Source: an uncultured Amylibacter sp.
GTDB lineage: Bacteria; Pseudomonadota; Alphaproteobacteria; Rhodobacterales; Rhodobacteraceae
Assembly: GCA_938001995.1 (NCBI GenBank)
Contig: CALLAV010000184.1
Location: forward strand, 1-18,010
Reading direction: 5' to 3'
Length of the DNA: 18,010 nt
Positions 15,027 to 18,010 of this stretch are shown piece by piece (position 1 is the first letter of the stretch; each line of letters begins with the position of its first letter). The notes under the pieces were generated by a model that saw only the letters and a list, made by a program, of their open reading frames with translations, searched no databases and was not told the DNA's origin. Both the position numbers and the translations under genes were made by a program.

Positions 15027-15229
15027 TTCCATCCCCTTTCGGGACCCAATTTCTTAGTTGCCCCTTCTTCGCGCAAACCGAGCGCTCAATGATACCCCAC
15101 TCACGCGCCATTGATCGCGCGGGATGAAATGTTTCAGAAAACCATGCCTCAAACGCCGATTCCTGTAACATCCACCACGAAGCTGTTATAAAACCCCCGA
15201 AATATTGCAGATTTTTGCGCCAAACCGAA

Positions 15230-15258
15230 TTGACAGGCCATGGCGCACGTCCTAGAAG
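15230..15258 (+). promoter_or_regulatory. rpmH: rpmH promoter
   Basis: Consensus -35 TTGACA (15230-15235), exactly 17-nt spacer, -10 TAGAAG (15253-15258, 4 of 6). It lies 68 nt upstream of rpmH in the 299-nt divergent spacer (15027-15325) between the TVP38-type gene and rpmH. The rest of that spacer holds TGAAA-TG-TTTCA (15124-15135) and no gene I can support. Confidence 0.65.
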
Positions 15259-15325
15259 CCAACTCTCGAATACACACGGCCTTCGAATCTCTATGGGTTT
15301 GGGCCATCCGATCAGGAGACCTGAC

Positions 15326-15460
15326 ATGAAACGTACTTATCAGCCGAGCAACCTTGTTCGCAAACGCCGCCACGGCTTTCGTTCGCGCATGGCGACAAAA
15401 GCTGGCCGCAAGATCCTAAACCGTCGTCGTGCTCAAGGTCGCAAAGACCTGTCTGCATAA
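15326..15460 (+). CDS. rpmH: 50S ribosomal protein L34
   Basis: A 44-aa, extremely basic large-subunit protein: [20 protein letters not shown], then [19 protein letters not shown]. Full family length. AGGAG at 15314-15318 is 7 nt before the ATG. It is followed by rnpA, the near-universal bacterial arrangement, 20 nt later. Confidence 0.99.
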   Translation: MKRTYQPSNLVRKRRHGFRSRMATKAGRKILNRRRAQGRKDLSA

Positions 15461-15480
15461 GACGTTCGACCGAAAGGTCT

Positions 15481-15903
15481 GTGATTTTGAAACCGCCGAA
15501 GGCGCCCCAAAGCATCCCAAATGATGCCGAGGCAACGCCTTCGGCGGTTTCCGTTCGTTTGAACGATGGTCATGTACAGGTAATGAAAGCCCGCAACCAA
15601 TACCTCGCCTGTAACAACAAACTGCGCCAAGGAACCAAAGCCTTTCTGTTGCAAGCCCGCAACCGCCGCGACGATGACCCAACAATTAACGTCGGCTTTA
15701 CCTGCTCCAAAAAAGTCGGCAACGCCGTCGCCCGCAACCGCGCCAAACGCCGTCTGCGCGAAATTGCTCGGCTCACTCTGCCTGATCATGGCATAAAAGG
15801 CTGGGACTACGTCCTAATAGGCCGCAAAGACGTCACCGCAATGCGAGACTTTGACCAAATGCTCAGCGACCTAAAATGGGCCCTAGGGAAAGTTCACGGC
15901 TAA
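15481..15903 (+). CDS. rnpA: Ribonuclease P protein component
   Basis: A 140-aa protein subunit that assists the RNase P ribozyme in cutting 5' leaders from pre-tRNAs. The conserved core starts near residue 35 (MKARNQYLACNNKLRQGT). It contains NVGFTCSKKVGNAVARNRAK followed by RRLRE, the RNR signature and central cleft, then GWDYVLIGRKDVTAM. GTG at 15481 with AAAGG just before it gives a Pro/Ser-rich N-terminal extension, as roseobacter RnpA proteins often have. The fallback start is ATG at 15583. If GTG is used, the first codons lie within a strong 16-bp hairpin. It is cotranscribed with rpmH. The plus-strand T-run after the stop (15907-15913) has no convincing stem. Confidence 0.93.
   Translation: MILKPPKAPQSIPNDAEATPSAVSVRLNDGHVQVMKARNQYLACNNKLRQGTKAFLLQARNRRDDDPTINVGFTCSKKVGNAVARNRAKRRLREIARLTLPDHGIKGWDYVLIGRKDVTAMRDFDQMLSDLKWALGKVHG
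15489..15551 (+). promoter_or_regulatory. rnpA: Long hairpin spanning the rnpA start region
   Basis: Perfect 16-bp inverted repeat, GAAACCGCCGAAGGCG (15489-15504) / CGCCTTCGGCGGTTTC (15536-15551). Its 31-nt loop contains a second stem GCATC (15512-15516) / GATGC (15523-15527). It begins 28 nt after the rpmH stop and 8 nt into the GTG-initiated rnpA frame. There is no proper U-run, so an attenuator, RNA stabiliser or translation brake on rnpA is more likely than a full terminator. Confidence 0.8.
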
Positions 15904-16058
15904 GCAGTTTTTTTCTTGACCCAAATATCCAAATTCCAACACTGCCGCCCAGCGCTCATTTTAGACAATCATCACAAACCCATCCCCACAAAGTGATTTC
16001 TTTGGGACCGCATTCGCATCCTACTCCTGTAGAACGACGAAAACCCCAAAGGACTTCT

Positions 16059-16820
16059 ATGTGTCGCCTGACTGCCTATCTCGGCCCCGAAATCGCGCTT
16101 GAACGTATCATCGTTACCCCCAGCCATTCCCTGCTGGAACAATCCCAAGCCGCGACCGAGGCAAAGCTTTCGACCAATGGCGATGGGTTTGGAATTTCGT
16201 GGTATGGCGATAGCCCAATTCCTGGCCTCTACCGCGATGTGCTACCCGCGTGGTCTGACGGCAATCTGCCCAACCTGTGCCGCATGGTGAAATCACATCT
16301 TTTCCTCGCTCATGTGCGTGCATCTACCGTCGGCGAAGTGACGCGGGTAAACTGCCACCCTTTTACCTCTAAGCAGTGGTCCTTTGCCCACAATGGACAA
16401 ATCGCCGACTTTGCAAACATCCGCCGCACACTCGAAGCGACACTGCCTGATGACCTTTACGCCCAGCGCCGCGGCACGACGGACAGTGAAATGTTGTTTC
16501 TGCTGTGCCTCGCCAATGGCCTAGAAGCCAACCCGCTCGCTGCGATCCAATCCACGCTCGACCAAATCCGCGCTTTGCAAGACACAGCCAAACCCAACCG
16601 CTTGGCCTGCGTACTCACCGACGGCTCATCCGTCTATGGCTTCCGCCATTCTTCCGATCACGCCAGCCCGACGCTGTATCTCTCGGGGCCGCTCGCCTCG
16701 GGGGGTACAGCGCTCGCGTCTGAACCCCTTGATGGGGACGCAACCAACTGGACCTCGCTGCAAGAAAATGAGCTGATCTGCCTGACCAACACGGATGTGA
16801 CCCGCCACACCTTGCACTAG
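16059..16820 (+). CDS. Class II glutamine amidotransferase, YafJ type
   Basis: A 253-aa N-terminal-nucleophile (Ntn) hydrolase. After Met removal, Cys2 of MCRLTAYLG would be the catalytic nucleophile that releases ammonia from glutamine. Family segments include TNGDGFGISWYG (about 39-50), HLFLAHVRASTVGEVTRVNC (about 81-100), WSFAHNGQIADF and the RRGTTDSEMLFLL stretch. Length equals that of E. coli YafJ and no synthase domain is attached, so the acceptor is unknown. The start at 16059 is fixed by Cys2 and by AAAGGA 5 nt upstream; the open frame back to 15876 overlaps rnpA and is not coding. The 155-nt gap before it has TTGACC at 15915 but no good -10. Its position between rnpA and yidD is noteworthy. 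Confidence 0.9.
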   Translation: MCRLTAYLGPEIALERIIVTPSHSLLEQSQAATEAKLSTNGDGFGISWYGDSPIPGLYRDVLPAWSDGNLPNLCRMVKSHLFLAHVRASTVGEVTRVNCHPFTSKQWSFAHNGQIADFANIRRTLEATLPDDLYAQRRGTTDSEMLFLLCLANGLEANPLAAIQSTLDQIRALQDTAKPNRLACVLTDGSSVYGFRHSSDHASPTLYLSGPLASGGTALASEPLDGDATNWTSLQENELICLTNTDVTRHTLH

Positions 16821-16829
16821 GGCCCCACC

Positions 16830-16845
16830 CGCTGATATCTCAGCG
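16830..16845 (+). promoter_or_regulatory. yidD: Hairpin in place of a ribosome site before yidD
   Basis: CGCTGA-TATC-TCAGCG, perfect 6-bp arms, ends 2 nt before the yidD ATG. No Shine-Dalgarno sequence is visible there. Confidence 0.5.
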
Positions 16846-16847
16846 CC

Positions 16848-17069
16848 ATGACCCCGTTTGCCAAACTCATGTCGCTGCCTGTTAAAGCCTACCGCCTGAC
16901 GTTCTCAAGCTATGTAGGCCACGGCTGTCGCTATCAACCCACGTGTAGCGCCTACGCGCTCGAAGCACTGGAAAAGCACGGTGGGATCAAAGGCGGCTAT
17001 CTTGCGGCCCACCGCATCTGCAGGTGCCACCCTTGGGGCGGGTCGGGCATCGACAACGTGCCAGAATAA
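16848..17069 (+). CDS. yidD: Membrane protein insertion efficiency factor YidD
   Basis: A 73-aa peripheral inner-membrane protein that helps YidC-dependent insertion. The family core is intact: [40 protein letters not shown] and the C-terminal [13 protein letters not shown], with the conserved cysteines and an amphipathic N-terminus. It starts 27 nt after the amidotransferase stop, without a recognisable ribosome site. In most bacteria yidC follows; here a creatinase gene comes next. Confidence 0.95.
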   Translation: MTPFAKLMSLPVKAYRLTFSSYVGHGCRYQPTCSAYALEALEKHGGIKGGYLAAHRICRCHPWGGSGIDNVPE

Positions 17070-17177
17070 ATCACTTGCCAGACTCGGGTTTCCTAACTTA
17101 AGACACCTCCAAGGCGATGGCGTCGCCCCACGTGCCAAGCACGCTTCTCAAACTTGTTCTGTACGCCGGACATGTTG

Positions 17178-17211
17178 CAGGAGCATTGCAAAGTCTCCTG
17201 TCAAAGGAGAC
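17178..17211 (+). promoter_or_regulatory. Competing hairpins over the creatinase ribosome site
   Basis: GTCTCC (17193-17198) can pair with GGAGAC (17206-17211), hiding the AAAGGAG ribosome site at 17203-17209. The same CTCCTG (17195-17200) can instead pair with CAGGAG (17178-17183). The two 6-bp stems exclude each other, the layout of an RNA switch or thermosensor, but both are short and could be chance. Confidence 0.4.
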
Positions 17212-17215
17212 ACAA

Positions 17216-18010
17216 ATGAACCAACTCACATCCTTCCAAAACACCGAATTTTTCACATTCGAAAACGGTGAAAAAGCCCCCCTTCCGTTCACCCAAGCCG
17301 AATACGATGCACGCCTTGCTGGCCTGCGCAAAATTATGGCCGAAAAAAACGTTGAGGCCGTTGTTCTGACATCCATGCACGGCATCGCCTATTACTCTGG
17401 CTTCCTCTATTGCGCTTTTGGTCGCCCATACGCCTGTGTAGTAACACACGACCGTGCCACAACCATTTCCGCTGGCATCGACGGGGGCCAACCTGCCCGC
17501 CGCTCCGCCTGTGACAACATTGTCTACACCGACTGGAAACGCGACAACTACTGGCGTGCAGTGAAAAACTGCGCAGGCAACGCACGCCGCATCGGCATTG
17601 AAGGCGACCACCTGACTCTCGCAGGTCAAAACGCCCTCAACACCTTCATCGAGCCGGAAGCTCTGGAAGACATCGCACCTGCCTCCATGGCGCAGCGTAT
17701 GGTGAAATCCCCAGCCGAAATCGCCCTTATAAAAGAAGGCGCACGCGTTGCAGATCACGGCGGTTTTGCTATTCGCGATGCCATCAAACTTGGCGCGTCT
17801 GAAATCGAAATAGCAATGGCCGGCCGCGATGCAATGGAGCTTGAAATTGCACGCTCTTTCCCCGATTCCGAAATCCGCGACTCTTGGGTTTGGTTCCAAT
17901 CTGGCCTCAACACTGATGGCGCTCACAACCCAGTGACCACGCGCAAACTGGAAAAAGGTGACATCCTGTCCCTGAACACCTTCCCAATGATCAGCGCCTA
18001 TTACACTGCT
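17216..18010 (+). CDS. Creatinase (creatine amidinohydrolase), partial at right edge
   Basis: The first 265 residues of a pita-bread-fold (M24 aminopeptidase-like) enzyme hydrolysing creatine to sarcosine and urea. Bacterial creatinases are about 400 aa, so roughly a third is beyond the window. Diagnostic stretches are MHGIAYYSGFLYCAFGRPYA, the KSPAEIALIKEGARVADHGG linker into the catalytic domain, and WVWFQSGLNTDGAHNPVT. The catalytic His equivalent is His237 in DGAH. GDILSLNTFPMISAYYTA then runs to the edge. AAAGGAG lies 6 nt before ATG 17216. The 146-nt gap after yidD contains a small GGCGA/TCGCC stem (17114-17128) and the ribosome-site hairpins. It likely belongs to a creatine or sarcosine catabolic unit extending right. 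Confidence 0.92.
   Translation, partial: MNQLTSFQNTEFFTFENGEKAPLPFTQAEYDARLAGLRKIMAEKNVEAVVLTSMHGIAYYSGFLYCAFGRPYACVVTHDRATTISAGIDGGQPARRSACDNIVYTDWKRDNYWRAVKNCAGNARRIGIEGDHLTLAGQNALNTFIEPEALEDIAPASMAQRMVKSPAEIALIKEGARVADHGGFAIRDAIKLGASEIEIAMAGRDAMELEIARSFPDSEIRDSWVWFQSGLNTDGAHNPVTTRKLEKGDILSLNTFPMISAYYTA

Noticed and set aside
14995..15327. 110-aa minus-strand frame covering the rpmH upstream spacer
   Set aside because: Overlaps the rpmH promoter and the TVP38-type gene start, has no ribosome site, and shows no domain-like pattern.
15904..15920. T-run after rnpA as an intrinsic terminator
   Set aside because: TTTTTTT is present but I could not find a preceding GC-rich stem.
17201..17926. 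241-aa open frame antisense to creatinase
   Set aside because: Cys- and Phe-rich shadow translation of a gene with strong family identity; no ribosome site or recognisable domain.

Overview
The window looks like chromosomal DNA of a marine alphaproteobacterium of the Rhodobacterales (roseobacter group). Signs are the pyk - small membrane protein - rpmI - rplT - pheS neighbourhood, the N-terminally extended RnpA after rpmH, and the style of the hypothetical proteins. This assignment rests on recall of gene content, not on a search. Gene density is high, no intergenic stretch exceeds about 300 bases, and I saw no tRNA, rRNA, CRISPR array, transposase or integrase.

Left part (1-5662). pheS runs off the left edge on the minus strand. 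Between it and rpmI-rplT sits a divergent pair, a TetR-type regulator (minus) and a flavodoxin-fold NAD(P)H oxidoreductase (plus), whose 101-bp spacer carries three copies of a TGAC-N4-GTCA operator-like palindrome. A bidirectional terminator closes the pair against rplT. Upstream of rpmI lie a two-helix membrane protein and pyruvate kinase (minus). An N-formylglutamate amidohydrolase-like gene and a DUF1244 gene run divergently from pyk.

Middle (5586-11232, all minus). An atypical fatty-acid desaturase is translationally coupled to a membrane protein with an SRPBCC-like tail. A strong terminator separates these from a D-amino-acid cluster: dgcN-like D-glutamate N-acetyltransferase (DUF1611), dgcA-like enolase-superfamily racemase, a 244-aa protein of unknown function, and a D-amino-acid aminotransferase. 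Together they could move amino groups from D-amino acids to D-glutamate and then, through N-acetyl-D-glutamate, to N-acetyl-L-glutamate. This is the most interesting metabolic unit here. A terminator and a REP-like hairpin sit between dgcN and dgcA.

Right part (11437-18010). A minus-strand unit holds a TVP38/TMEM64 membrane protein, a flavoprotein disulfide reductase with Tyr in place of the catalytic His, and a sensor histidine kinase with no response regulator in view. Divergent from it are rpmH (good sigma70-type promoter), rnpA (its start region contains a perfect 16-bp inverted repeat), a YafJ-type class II glutamine amidotransferase, yidD and a right-truncated creatinase. The usual yidC does not follow yidD.
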